64,000 nt of DNA from Pomphorhynchus laevis. Lineage: Eukaryota > Acanthocephala > Palaeacanthocephala > Echinorhynchida > Pomphorhynchidae. The stretch spans positions 55,707 through 119,706 of the forward strand of contig WNNJ02000697.1 in NCBI GenBank assembly GCA_012934845.2. The letters are read 5' to 3'. Shown in pieces: positions 42,001 through 57,000 of the stretch (the first letter of the stretch is position 1; every line of letters starts with the position of its first letter). Under the pieces are notes generated by a model, which did no database searches, was not told where the DNA came from, and was given only the letters and a program-made list of their open reading frames with translations. A program made the position numbers and the translations under genes.

Positions 42001-45000
42001 TAGATGTGTCGTCTTCTTTCCACAATCACCAAGCGATGTCCTTACTTGATTGTTGCCCGCAAAATTGTGACATTCATCGGCCTCGCTGTTTGAAATTTTT
42101 TCAGTCATGATACGAATCCATATTCCGAAGATTGCCCTCTTCATCTTGTCCATCGTGGTTTTCTTTCAGCAGCAGGCAACGCTCGTCGGTCTCAGGAACG
42201 TTAAGTTTAATTTGAGGTCGTATTCCTAGATCCACTGCACGTTGAACGGTTTTGACTAAACTGGTCGTCAGTAGAATTGGAGGGCAATTCGGGTATCGCA
42301 CCTCGCGCTCACAGAACGAGTTCGAGTTGGCCGTTGTTAATAAAGCAACTGGATTTAGTAAAAGGTCTGTTCGATCACGTTGATTATTACAACCTTCCAG
42401 ACGTATGTCATCGCAAAAATGATCTGTATGAGCCGTTCCGTTCTGGACCTCGACCATATCACATATGCCTTGGCTGAAATTTCGAATCCTAGGTTCGGAC
42501 GCTGACCTATGTAGGCTTGTGAAGGGTTGTATATTGTCTAGCTTAGCCAGAATCGCTCTGGCGTTGGCACGCATTAAGGCGATGGACGACCGTTGGAATA
42601 ATCGAGCAGCTACGATGTTATATCTAACACCACTTGTTCTGCTCATGCGGCCAGCAATACGCCGGATGACGTTAAGGCCGGCATCATTCCACCCCCCCAA
42701 AAAACACTCGATTACTGCCGGTGTGAACTTGTATCCGGCTGCTTCCATTCTTGACCGATATTTACGATCTTTCACATTGTTGGCATAAGCCGCCGCTGCT
42801 GCCCCTCCACTTGCGCTCGCGATATCTACGTATGCAACTTGTGGGTGCGTGACTGCGAAGTCAATCGCTTCAGGAGGATCTCCCTATTTTAGAATATCGG
42901 CCGGGCGCTCTTTTACATCAGTCAATAACCCCCGGACCTCCAGGCCAACGTGCATACGTGCAAACAGGGTCGCTTCATAGATGACGTCTCTTATGCCATC
43001 GTGCCTCAACCCGCGATGACCACCATATTGGCAGGTAAGGGCGTGAAAACCCAGAATTCGGTATCGGAATATCATCGCCCACACATGGTTAGGAGGGAAA
43101 ATCGCTAAACCTAACCACATGCGGCAGAGAACGCAGAATTGTGGTGGGGTTAGATCTAGAGCTTGGCTAATGCCAGGCGTAACCTGGGGTCATGACGCAG
43201 CTTTCGAACAGGCTGTCGCACGTAATCTGGCCTTATCCAGATTGTAGGATTCCTCAAGTAGGCGATCGAAGCGCAGACGGTCAATGTGGAAGGGCGTTGT
43301 GGAACTGTCGGAGCAAATATGTTGGAGGTAGTTTTTCCCAGTCAATACTGGCAATTCTGACAATGCTCCCTCAAACCCGACATATTGGTTAGGTTCTCTG
43401 GACGAAATCTCGGAAATTTCGTCTAGAGAAACAAACGCGTTGCTTGAATGAATTGTAGTATTCCTGAGACCGAAACCACCTAAGCAAAAGGGTAGTGAAG
43501 CCTAAATCTTAGCAGAGACAGTTAACTGTGAGGCTGTTAAATTTTCAAAAGCTTTTATGATAACATCATCAAAAGTCTGAGTGAAACCTCTTAGTGTTAA
43601 TGGTGAAATGGTGCGCATTAGATGACCGATCTTGGGGGCGGATGCACAGTATCTATGGAGAAGGTAGGCCGACTTCGTGAGCCTTGGTAACAAATCGCTG
43701 AGCAAGACGTCTTTGATAAAGTCAATTGAGCCAATTGGTGACCCCAGTAGCTGAAAATTGCCTGTAGTGTTGTTAGCCGGAGATGAGTGGCAGAGGTTTG
43801 AAAAAATTTGAATCGCGTCAGGCACGCTGGTTATTTCGGTTTTTGACCAATTAAGATGAAGCTTGAGTGTGAGGAAGTCAATAATCAAGGTGTTGAGGGA
43901 CTGAGCGATAGCCTGTGGACTTCTACCGATTATCCCATCATCCAAATATTGTATCCAATGCCAGGGATATTCGAGATTTTCGAGATGGTGTTTTGAATCG
44001 CCAACGAAAAAAGCATTGGAGATAGCGGGTCGCCTTGTTGTACTCCCTCGATGATAGTAAAGGTCTGAACTGACCAAATCGTAAGGGGGAAGGCGATTTA
44101 AAGCAGAAAGATACCCACGACGACAGCTCTGGAACATTACTATTAACGGCGGAAATGATTGAAGATCTGCTAATACTATTAAAGGCGTTTGACAGTTCGA
44201 CCTTAGCCCACACCCAATTGGGAGCATTTGATCGACTATGATGAGTGCGAGAGATGTTATAAAAAATCATATCTACTGCATTTCGTGAGGCAACTCCGAG
44301 TTGTGTGGGAGCAAATAATGATGCGAAGCGGTCCCGTAAGCAAGAGCAGGCACACTTTGAACATAAACGTCGTAACGTCTCACCCACCGCTACTGGTCGA
44401 ATGCCTCCATCCTTTTTGGGGAGGCCGAAAAGATTTGCGCCTGCAATGAAGGGAGCTAAAGAATTTGGAGCATAACTTGAAAGTAGGTGATTGACTGGAT
44501 GGGTGAGTGTGTCAAGCAAATTACGGCCGGAATTGGCTTCAATCATATCGTGAAGATGTTCCGGCCTGAGTGCAAAACAACCTGGACCGGTTGACGAAGG
44601 AAATGACTCAATTGCCTGCAAAACCGTGATTCGATCAACGTTGAGTGGTCTAGTGTGTGAACGCAACAAAGCCGGTAAGTCTTCCAAAGCGACTCCATGT
44701 TGAGAACAAACTCTCTGTGATGACGGGTGCAGAAGATCTAGTTTACGACGTGTGTCAGTTGATGGGGAAGCTAGCCCTGTAAAAGTTAGCCTTTGAACCG
44801 CTTTCCTGAAATTTCCGCGTCTAGTCAGTGAAATTGCTGCGGATATATGGTTGGAAGCTGTAGGGTTATCTGGCGTGACTATAAGACGTAGTTCCGAAGC
44901 GATTTCATCGAAAGTAGCATTACTAAATTTATTCATGCGTTGAAGTATCAGTTTTGCAGAGTCCGGGCGAGATCTGTTTAGGACCTTATTCGACACGCTG

Positions 45001-48000
45001 ATGTGAAAACAGATTTTCGGCATGATTAGAAAGCGAGCCCATGATGCCATGTCGTTTTGACGTAGAGCCTGCTTTATTAAGTCTGTAAACATCGCAGCCG
45101 CTCTGGCCCTCGTCTTCAACGGGAGGCGGAAAATGGAAGACGCTTTGTGACTCCATACATCGTTGACAATGCCAAGAGCCGATGCTGATGTGTATTTTAT
45201 TATGACATCGTGAGGAGGGATGTAAGTGACGGACCCTGGATCTTCATGGCGAGAGTGCAAGGAAATCTGATCGCTGACACCGTTCGTGACGGTGTTTGGG
45301 ATACTCATGCCCGAGCCAGCACATCGCGCACCATTGTGTTTATGGTATCTCAATTTACCAGTGCAATTGATAGTAATGGCGCGACTACATGTTTGACAAA
45401 GCTGTTTCGTCATTGATAATTGGTTTCGTTTCGCACTTGATGACGAATATTCTTTTAAGATATTTTCGGTGTTAATCAGCAATAATCTCTGTTTGTAGAA
45501 GGATTTTCTACCAGGTGAAATTGTATCGTTGTTCGTTACCAGGTGAAATTGTATCGTCGTTCGGATTTGCTACTAGGTGAAATTGTAAGATAAGTTACAA
45601 TTTGTATCGTTAATCAGCAATAATCGTGTGTGTTTAAGGTTGTATTTACTTTAGATTGTATTTATGTAAGTAGTTATTAATTAGCAGCCAAGAATTTCAA
45701 ACTAAATTAAAATTAAATTAAATTAAAATTAAAAATAAATTAAAGGACAAATTAAAATTAAAGATTTTAAATTAATTCACAATTATTTTTGCCACTGCCT
45801 TGATAATAAACGAAAGATAGTATACGAAAGATTGTCTAGGTGATAAACGATATTATCTAAAATTGCTTTTACAGCATAAAAGTGTTTTCAAATCAGTTGA
45901 AATAAATAATTATGGTAAAAATAAAATCTTGCAAATCAGTGTAATCGACTTTCTTGTTTGTAAAAATATTTGTAATTAACATTATATTGTATCCGATAAG
46001 GAAGGTACTTATGATCACAATTATTTGGTTGCATAGATATTTTTGTGATTTTACCCATATCCAAACTTGCGTTATGTAGAAATGCTGGATAGCTATCACT
46101 TTTAGTTAAACAAGATATCAAATTAGAATTAAATCATAGTCACAAATTAAAAATATTAAAATTTGATAAAAAAATTAAATCAGGTAACTTAGTCTACGTA
46201 TTTAATATAATTATAAACTAAACAAAACATAATAATGCTAAATCAAATTTTAATAATTAAATAATAAAATTAATAATTGTTTTTAGATTTTCTATAATTT
46301 AAATCAAGTTAAAATAAAAATTGAAATTTAAAATAAAAGTCATTTTTATGAATTGACTAATAAATAACAGACGTTGTATCAGAATAAGAATTAGAGGTCA
46401 TCAGAAGGAACTGCTATGCTATCAGGTTTCGGCCCCTAACTCCTCTACCCAACATAGCAGCGGGGCCAATACGTGCTAATGATGTATTTCCTCTGAAATA
46501 ACTATCTAGTATCTTATTCTAATACAAAGTATATTATTTATTATCCATAAAAATTTGCCACTTAAGAGTTTAAATTTATTCTTTATATTATTGTGTTGAT
46601 TTATATATTTTACTATTTTCTGCTTGATGTTATTTTTATAGTAATTTGATGTAATTATTTGATGTAATTAAAATATCAATTATGTTATTAAACAAACGAA
46701 ATGACTTTTAGTTTCCATTTTGTTGGAAATGTTTACAAATATACGCTATTATTGGCATTGAGAATTATTCAAATAATTTTATTGATAAATAACTTTAAAC
46801 AAGGGTACTCTAAAAACAAATAGAAAATTGTCAAATATATAAATCATAAAAATATTAAAAATAAAATTTAACTCTTATGTGGAAAATTCAAATGGATAGT
46901 AATAAGAGAATACTCTAGATAATTACAATACACCTCAGGAAATACATCATTGGCATGTTTTCGAAAACCTTGCTCATTGAGGTATAAGGCTGAATACCGA
47001 AAACGTAGCCGTTCCTTCAGATGACGTATAATCTCAATTCTATTACATAACATATTATCTATTAATTAGATTATAAAAATGTTTTTTAGATAAAATATTT
47101 ACAGTTTTAAGTTTGAATTTTTTGAGTTCTGTTTAGTAATGTGATTTGATAATAGGGTTATATATTATTAATCTTTAGAAATTTTTTATAAAGCTCAACT
47201 TTTAAGCTTAGTAGATTAAAAAGGTTGGATTAATGTGCTTCTTAGATGATCATTCAACCGAAGTAAATACTACTCAATCAATATTAGACATGGATGCACA
47301 TGGAACTCTATTATATAGCATAGAATGGGGTCGATCTAAGGACGGGAAATTACTATGCCCACAATCTTCAATTGAAGAATGCAAGTCGAAACAAATGTTT
47401 TCGTGAGTTAGAGTTTAAATTGATATCTCCAATTTGTTATTTACGTAGATGCTTTCGAGAAAACGAATATCCAACATTTCGATGTGACGAATGTTCTGTA
47501 GAATCATTTGGTGACCATTTTGATGTAATTTAGCAAGAGAAATATTTGTTTGTACACAAATAGTTACAGGTAAAACTAAAGAAACGTAAACAGTTTCAAC
47601 TAAATCCAAGATGCGTTCTTCAATTAATGCCTAAACTTGACCTTTGGCAATCTAAAAGATTCGCTGTCCTTGAAATTCAAAATCAAATGAGACCATTCGT
47701 TAACATGAATCTATATCCGATGAAAGATTCGGAAGTAACACCAGAACTCGTCGAAATGGTACTTGTTATTGTACATATTATTTTTAAATCTTAAGAAATT
47801 TCAATTATTTTAAAAGGGAAACACCCAACTTCAATTATATGAAAATACCACAATTTAATTGAGTATTTGTATTGCCCGTATTAAATGTTACATAACGGCA
47901 TTTTTATCTGATAACTTAGCATTTTCTCACGAATGATCCACTAATCCGGTTTCCCTATATTCAAAGCACTTTATGAGAGAAACAAAACATTTAAAATATA

Positions 48001-51000
48001 TTTGGAGATGTTTCGGACATGATAGGTAATTGAACGCTATCATCGAAAGCTATAATTATTTTATTTTCTACAAACAATTACTCGTGCTTTAATGTAAAAC
48101 AGCTCTAAAATAAAACTACTTGTCTGTCAATAATATAATTTCATAGTATGGGTTATATATATTATATATATTATATATTAATGCGCGTGTGCACATTTTT
48201 TCGCTGTTGATAAAGGCAAAAAGCCGAAACGTTCAATAAATAACTTTGTTGTTTATTTTCTCAAAGACAAACTGCTGGAAATATTGGGGAGATAACATTT
48301 ATTTGACAAAAAGAGTTCATTGAAAAGGACCCCAGCTGTGAGAAAAACACCCACAACTATAATATATATAAAAGCTTTTGGTTTTGTCAATCTAAAACCA
48401 AAAGCTTTTAATTTCTGACTTTTAGACCACTGTTGAGGATTCTGGTTATTCAGCTATATATAACTTTAAAAGTAATCAATAGTTCAAATGCATTGTATCA
48501 AAAAGGAAAATGTTTCGTTTTTATATTTAGCTAAAATTTTGATCAAATTTTTTAACAAATTCTTTGATTACTAACTACTTACAATTAAAAAAGGCTTCTG
48601 CTGAAACGTCAATAAATCTGTATTGCTAATTGTTGAGTCAATTTGATTACTTTTAGTAATCTCGTCAGTAGCACAATACAATATTCTATAGAGAATATTG
48701 TATTGTGCTACTGACGAAGGGGTAACCCGAAAACGTTTTTAAATAAATTGCAAAAGAAAGTTTGGTTAAATTGTATATACCTACTTATTTTAATATATAT
48801 ATATCGTGAAACAGAACACAGGACAAATATTTATTTATTTCAACGTTTCGTCTCTCGGTTTAGTCATTGAAATTGTAATCATTAAAACAATTAAGACTTC
48901 ATATATATCCAATCAGCCACGTCCACTTCAACAAATCTAATTGGAAACTTCAATTACCTATCATGATCAAAATAGTATGAAATTCTTTCGTATCAGTGTT
49001 GTATATAAGTGTTGTGTCATTTTAATTTTGCTTGATAATGAAGCTATCGTTAAAAGCTTACATTATTTTATTTTCTGCAATAAATTACTCGTGTCTATAA
49101 TGTTCATCTTAAGAAAGTTCACTTTGACACGAAAGCAAATCTTAATCATTTGTGGAATGTACTTCATTTATATGGTTACTTGCATTCTTTCGTGTTCGTG
49201 AAGGTAGTCACTTGTAATTAACATGATTTTGTATTACTTGCGATCATCATTATTTTGTGTCCGAAAAAGTTTTATCTTGTAATCAGTGTTCCTTCTTATA
49301 CATAATTCTTGTTGTGCAGTCAAATTTGTAATTGACCACTCAGCCTAACCAGGAATCAAATTATAATAAAATCGCAATTATTAGTGCTAAATGTTTTAAT
49401 AGTGCAATTAGATTATTAAATTTATATAAGTGGATTTAAATAATCGAGACCTGCTTATATTAAAACGTCTCGATAATACAGCTTTGTTTAATTAAATTTG
49501 AAATATATAAAATATTCTACATTGTGCATACAATTTTACACATTTATGTAAACAGAGGGGTTTGTATATTTTGATGCATTATCCATTGACAAGTATTTTA
49601 GCTAATGGATGCAAACTCATTGTCGTGTAAGGATAATTCTAAACAAGAAAATTCAATCGTCGATCCGTGTTTTAGCAGATGTGCTGATTTAATTAAAACC
49701 AAAATGGTAATCACATCACATTAAGCGAATAATACAGATATTACTTTTTATCAGGGACGAAGCAATCTTGCACAGAGAAAATATACGTCAAAATGCTTAA
49801 TAAATTTTCGTAGGAGGCATTGCTTGTCCCACAGAATAATTGATATACTCGAGTAAGTTGAAATATTCTAATAGTAAACAAAATATTATACCCTAGATGA
49901 GCAAATATGAAAATACTTTTGCATGCTTTTGAAAAACGAATTGAACGTCTATAGTTTGATGGACCACAGTATAATACAATAATTTCTTAATAAACAAATT
50001 ATTATCAATTGATTTATCAACCGTTTTCCAACCGAGCCCTCTCGTCCTCGTTCGAGTACAACGAGAACAGGAAGATTTCTAAATACGAAGAAAGAGTGAT
50101 AACAGTCGAAAAAGGTTCGTTTGTACCTTTTATCTTATCATCGTCAGGTGGACTAGGAGATCGCGCTCGATCTTTAATCAAATCAATCGCTACTGCAAAA
50201 TCAAGACAGAGCCTCACTAGCTACGTCGACATAATATCAAACCTTAAAAGCAGGTTGTCGTTTGAAGTGGCCCGTGCTTCATCCGCGTGCCATTGAGTCC
50301 CGAGAAGTTCGAGAGGGAACGCGCAGACTGACATTCCATAAGCTTAATTTTCTTTAACATTCAAAGATTTTTAAAATTGATTGTTTTTCGAAAAAATATT
50401 ATCTTTAAAAAAATATTATTTTATTATTTATTATTATTCTATTATTTTCTAAATTATATTAGATTATTAAATTGAATTATTATTATTGAATATATTAAAT
50501 TATTGCTTGATGATTTTGAATTTTGTTATTTGTATTGATTAAATTGTTATTTATTGCGATTTAAAATATTGCAATCCTTGCAACATGCCTTCTCTCATTT
50601 GATTAAAACTAAAGGATTCACAAAAGTATCATATATATATCAGGTACTTCTCATATACCTGCAAACATCTATGTATATTCTCGGATTATGTTCATATGTG
50701 TGCAATTTATTTTTCCATTTGCATTAATACACACAGAGAAACTCAATTTTTATTTCTATTTTCTAAAAAATGTTATTTTTTACATTTCGAGAAACATTAT
50801 TAAACGTTCCTGTATAAGACAAAATATATATATGTAAAATCAAATACGACGTAATTGGGATATTATCAAAATTTTATTTTACGTGTTCGATAATGCAGAT
50901 AAAACTATAATTGCCTGATTTTTCTAGCGCAACGAGATGTTGTGATTTTCGCAAAACAGAACCTTTGGCATTATGTAACATTGATTTATCTAGCATTCCC

Positions 51001-54000
51001 GGGTATAACGATAATCTTTATAAGCATCATATATATGTAAAGCTAATCGAAGCGGTCAATTTACCGATACACTCACTTACAAGGTGATCCAATATATATG
51101 TTAATTTGATAGTTTAATTTTGATAAAAATAAGGAATCCTAAATATCTGATCGAACTGAACTTTCAAAATATTATATATCGTTCATCCATTGCTGTTGGA
51201 CCAAATCCGACTTGGAATGACGAATATGCTTTACCGGTGAAGTAATATTTTAAATAAATAAAAAGTTATAAAGCAAAGTATATATTAAAAAGGATATTTG
51301 GGCTCATAAACCAAGAGTATGGTATTAACGAACTGTGTATTAATCTGTATGAAGCCGAGGAGAAGGAATGTACTCAGGTATGCTAAATTTGATAATGTCT
51401 ACTAAATAATCTTGGTCAATCTAGATCCAACTTTATAATTACAGATGATAAAAAGTTTTCAAACAATTATGCGCTCATTGCTAACAACCATTTCAACAAG
51501 ACAGTGTATCTAAATCTCTCTAAAATTGAACTAGTTATAAATTAGTAATCCTGGACTGCCTCAATAAGCGCGTAACACGCAAATTACAGCAAATTATAAA
51601 GCTGTATAATTCCTTTCTTAATATTTGTTTCATAATTATTTATTATGCTAATAGCAAACTGAATTAGATAAATATTAGTGTAATATTAAATTCACGTTTT
51701 TATAATAGGCATTTACAGGTAGTATATTAATTTTTAAATTAATTTGCTTTGTTTCTTTTGGATCGAGAGAGCAAATTTATTTCCATACACTCATGTTTAG
51801 GCGGGGATTGAATGTCGTCTTCGAGGTTTTTAAAATGGATCAAAAATGATGTATATATGTGATAATATTAATTATAAATAATTGTTCATAATATTTATTC
51901 ATGATATCAGTTTCGTAATTGATCAGAAAAGATGTTAATATGTAACAACAACATTTCTTGGCAAGAAAAAAACAAATAATACACAAGATTTTTAATATTA
52001 AACCACTTGTCCTAGTGTCGGGTCGTTGACGCAGTGTACGAAGCAAACTACTCAAAACATCTCAATCCTGGACGACATACCAAAGTTCTCTTTCAGGTAG
52101 CCCAAGGCGGTCTTTATTCAGTTTCGAGAATTGATATCTCCACCGGTATCGAGATTTACCTTGAGGTTTCTTTTCAGAGAGTCCAGCCTGGAAAACCCTC
52201 CGAGGGTGTTGATCTCTAGACATCATAAGATCGTTTCACCTCAACTGACTTTCTTCGATGTTTAGAGGCAGCGACATTACTCTGAGTATATTCTGGATGA
52301 CCGAATTCCTAACCTTATCGCTAAGGATTAGACCGTCCACACCGCGCAGTAACCTCATTTCGGTCGCCTGTATCCGAGATATTATCCTTTCAGTCATAAC
52401 CCAAAGATCATGACCATAGGTTAAGATAGGAACGAAAATTGCGTGGTAAATCGAAAGCTTCGCCCGAAGACTCAACTACCGCATCACCACGATGTACCTG
52501 TACAAAGAAGACATTGCTGCGTTAGCTGCGCAAATTTGCTTCTCAATTTCCATGGTTTTCATGTCGTCCCTAAAGGAAAATACCCCAATATAATTGAAAT
52601 CCTCTACATCAGGAACAAATTTTCCCCAATTCGGATTGACATTGGTACCTGAATCCGTGACGAACACATAGAGAAAGTCTTGAAGTTACTAACCAACATC
52701 CCTGCCGCTTGGCATTCCATCGTGAATCAATCTAGATGCATTGTAAGTCCTCAGGACAAGAATCTAGCAAGACAACGTCATCTGCAAAAAGCAGGGATGG
52801 TATCCTGACGGAACCGAACTGAATACCGACATCCGTCAAAGCTGCCCGTCTCGTAATTTTATACATGTAAAGATTAGTTCCACGTAATTTTATCAATATT
52901 TTATCCAGAGAAGCCATAGCTACCTGAAGATAGTGTGGTATCCATACCCTCTTAGTACCTCCCACAAACTCTCTCGCAGAACTCGGTCGAACGCCTTCTC
53001 CAAATCTACAAAGCACATGTAGACCAGTTGAGCGAACTCCCAGGACTGTTCGAGGATAGTTGAGAGAGTGAAGAGTTGATCCGTAGTTCCACGACCAGAA
53101 CGAAAGCCGCAATCTTCCTCTTGCAACTGCCCTTTTACTAAAGACTGTATTTTCGACTCAAGAATCCTAGCAAATAGCTTACCAGTTTGGCTAAGAAGAG
53201 TGATGCCCCGATAATTAGAACACACTCTCCAATCACCTTTCTTAAAGTTAGCTACCACCATCCCAGTTCACCACTCACTAGGAACCTTACCCGACTTTAA
53301 TGCAACGTTGAAAATAGCCACTTCATGCCAACAACGTCAACAGCCTTTAAAGCTTCAGGTCGAACTTCGTTTACCACAAAAGACTTGTCATTACGAAGTT
53401 TTTTAACAGCAGCAATGACCTCTTCCAAAGAGATGAGCTCTTCCGTTGGTTCTAAAGGATGTACATCTACAAGAGAAGGCATTTCCACCGGATTAAGGAG
53501 ACTTCTAAAATGCATTTTCCAACAACCAAGAATTCCTGCAATGTCAGTCAGCATAGATTCTCTCTTGTCATAGACAGTTTGAGGAGATTTCTGCTTTTCA
53601 ATACGAAGGTTCCTGATCGTCCCTTAGAACATCTTCGAAGCTGACCTATAACTGAGTTGTAAGTGTGCTCCAAACCTCACCCAAGCCGTATGGAATTCAA
53701 GGATCTGAACATCTTATATTCCTGATCAATGTTCTTCACCTCTTCTGGCAACCTAGAGAAGTCCTACCGGATGTACCTAGAAAAACGTTCTGTGACAGAA
53801 ACATCTGGTAGACGCTCCAAACCCCACCTGATGAGGTTTGCCTTATGGGGTTTGGAGAAGGCGGGGTTCGCCAAACCCTACCCATTTGACGTGCAAGGAC
53901 CTGAACATCTTCCATTCCTGATTAATGCTCTTCACCTCTTTTGGCAACCAAGAGAAGTCATCCCGGATGAATTAGAAAAACATTCTTTGACAAAAAAAAC

Positions 54001-57000
54001 ATTTTCTAGAAGCGCCCAGCACGCCCTCACACAACGTTTGGGTTTACCATGCTTGTCTAGAATCCGATCTGGCCATCGATGTTTACTAACTACAAGGCAG
54101 TCATCGATTGACAGCTCTTCACACGAGTGTCCAGAACATAACGTCGCAGATTATATGAAACGATTACAAAATCGATCATTGATCTTGGACTAAGGGAATT
54201 CTGATGCCATGTAAATCTATGGATCTCCTTATGTTCAAACATTGTGTTGGTATTGCACAAATTATTACGAGAACAAAAGTCCAATAATTCAACACCACTC
54301 GCATTCAGATCAGAGAGTATGTTCCTTTCTAACAATCCCTTCCAAGTGTTAAGGTCACTACCAACATGAGCATTGAAGTAACCTAATAGAACGAGGGAAT
54401 CTCCAACATGAGTGGTGAGTTAACCATTGTTCTTCTCACTTAATTTATATTTTGTAAATAATAATTTATATATTTAATATATAAATTAAAAAATTAATAT
54501 TAAATTAAATACATCTATTAAATTAAATGATTAATATTTACTAGATACATGCATCATATATATCTGTCATTTGTTGTTGTGACAATATGTTGAGTTCAGA
54601 AATAACCGACATTAATCAGAGAAATATAAATAAAATATAAATTTTAATAATATAATATTATTAATCTTAATTTCAATATTTTGTGAATTATCTACATATC
54701 TACAAATGTTGATATGCAGATAATATTAATTATAAATAATTAACGTTATTAATTATATATTATTAATTATTAATAATTATTTATATACATAGATAATTTT
54801 TACTCCTAAATAATCATTTGCTGCGTTGTATGCTCATAGAAACCAATATTCTAGCTAACGTTTAGTTCATTCGCCTAGTAAATTCTGCTTAACATATTAA
54901 TATATCTGTTATAACATGTGTGCTACAATACGACAAAATATTTCATAATATTAACATGCACTGGATGCATGTTTTGTCGTAACTTATTAGCATTTGCTTC
55001 AATATTTAAACAATATCTGTGTTACTTTATCGGTAAATAATTTGATTTGTGAACCTACCACATTTAAATTGTAAATAATAATGCCTTATTTACCAAATTA
55101 TGATTGTATAACACTTCGTAGAAACATAACTACATCGATAATATATTTTTTTACGTAATTTAACAATTATAGGATTTTTTTGGTTGTATGCAATGCGCTC
55201 TATTAAAATTTAGATATATACTCAGATATTCTAGTATTTTAAGCTATTTTTGTATTGCCAAAAGTGTTTCGGGAGAAACGCTTTTTTGAAAAATGTTTAA
55301 ATATTTATGTTTCAAAAATTTTAAAATTTAATTTAAATTTAAACTTAAATTTAAGGTAGAGATAATTATAATAAAATTAGATAATAAACAACATAATTGT
55401 TAGGAAATATGGGTGTTATATAAATTATGAATATATTTTTTACGTTGTCTAATGAAATACATCTACTGCATCTTCAATTATATCATTAATTATTTCATTA
55501 GATCATTTATATAATTTTCAATATAATTTCCGATAATTTAACTAAATAACGATTTATTCTTAACAATAAAGTATAATAATAAGTTTATTATTTTAAAAAA
55601 CAATAATTTATATAAAAGCTCCTATTCAAAAGCTCCTTTACAAATAACCTAATATTTAGATGATGAAGAATGTGCGAATTAGAATAATGCGATAGAAATA
55701 ATAGGTTTTCAAGTCGCATCGACTTAGAAAAGTATTTGTGTTATGCCCAAGCATTACATATACATATTTGATTTCATTTAAAACTGATCAACAAATGGAC
55801 AAAAAATTATTTAATTTTTAGTTATTTTTTATTAAGATTAGGAATTAAAGAATCTCGAAATTTTCAATTACAAACCTATTGTATAAGTTAGCGCATTAAT
55901 CATAATCTATAATCCAAATATTTAATTATTTGCAATTCGCACATATAGTTATTCAAAAATACGGAATCAAAACAATTGAAAATACAATATCAAAAGCTAT
56001 CTCTTATTAAATTACCTATATCTTCACTTATCCAGAAAATCGCGAAAGGTGGCTTTTCACAGTTAAGGAGGTGTGGTCAAATTAAAAATGTTAATATAAA
56101 TCGTTCAACACCATATTTTTAAGGCAGAGATCACCGCACCAAAAGCGTTGGTTAAAATGGATTAAAAGGGTTCGTATTTTACTTATTTTATTATAATATG
56201 GTTGACTCGTAGGAAGAAGCGAATAGTGAAACGTGATTAGGGATTTGCAAAATTAAAGTTTATGTGTAGAATTGTATTTATACTGCCTTAATTAAAAGTT
56301 ACATTTTAATTAAAAATTATACTATAAATTAGGTTAGATATAATTTAAGATCGAATAAAACTTGTATTTTTAGAATAACTGCGAAGGATGTGCTGGAATA
56401 ATACGCATAGAAATAATCAGGCATTGGTTGGGCTCTATTTCAATTCCTTATAGCACTTTAGAGAGCACGTCCCTTGTAAGTTATAGTGTTAGTGCGGATA
56501 GAAAACTCCTATGTACTTTTTACTACATAAGGTTGTAGTACTTGTTTATATTCTAAATATTTTTAATAATTTTGATTATTAATTTCGATTAGAATATTAT
56601 ATAAATCATATATTATAATATATAATATAAATAATAAATAATATACAATATGTAATTATTTATTCATTTGTAATTATTTATTATTTAAAATAATAAAAAA
56701 TACTATTCGGGCAAAAGTTCCTGCATAAGTAGGAACTTTTGAATGGCGAAGATAATTTGTCGAAATGTTGCTAATAAGTAAATGATAATTACTGTGTTCG
56801 TGTTTCGGTTTCTTTTATATAATTGACTATTTATAAATAAAATCTGTTCCAACCGATCTCGAATCGTTGCTTCACTAACCGGTAAAAAAGTAAATTTATT
56901 TTATATCGACATTTCAATATATCTTTCTCATAAAATTTTTTAAACAAATTCTTGAGAAAATACGTGAACACGTCGATATAAAATAAATTTCCTTTTTTAT

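Noticed and set aside
51438-51510. Possible CC2D2A exon after TTACAG at 51444
   Set aside because: Short, ends in a stop, no homology; exon 23 to exon 24 (56374) is in phase and conserved.
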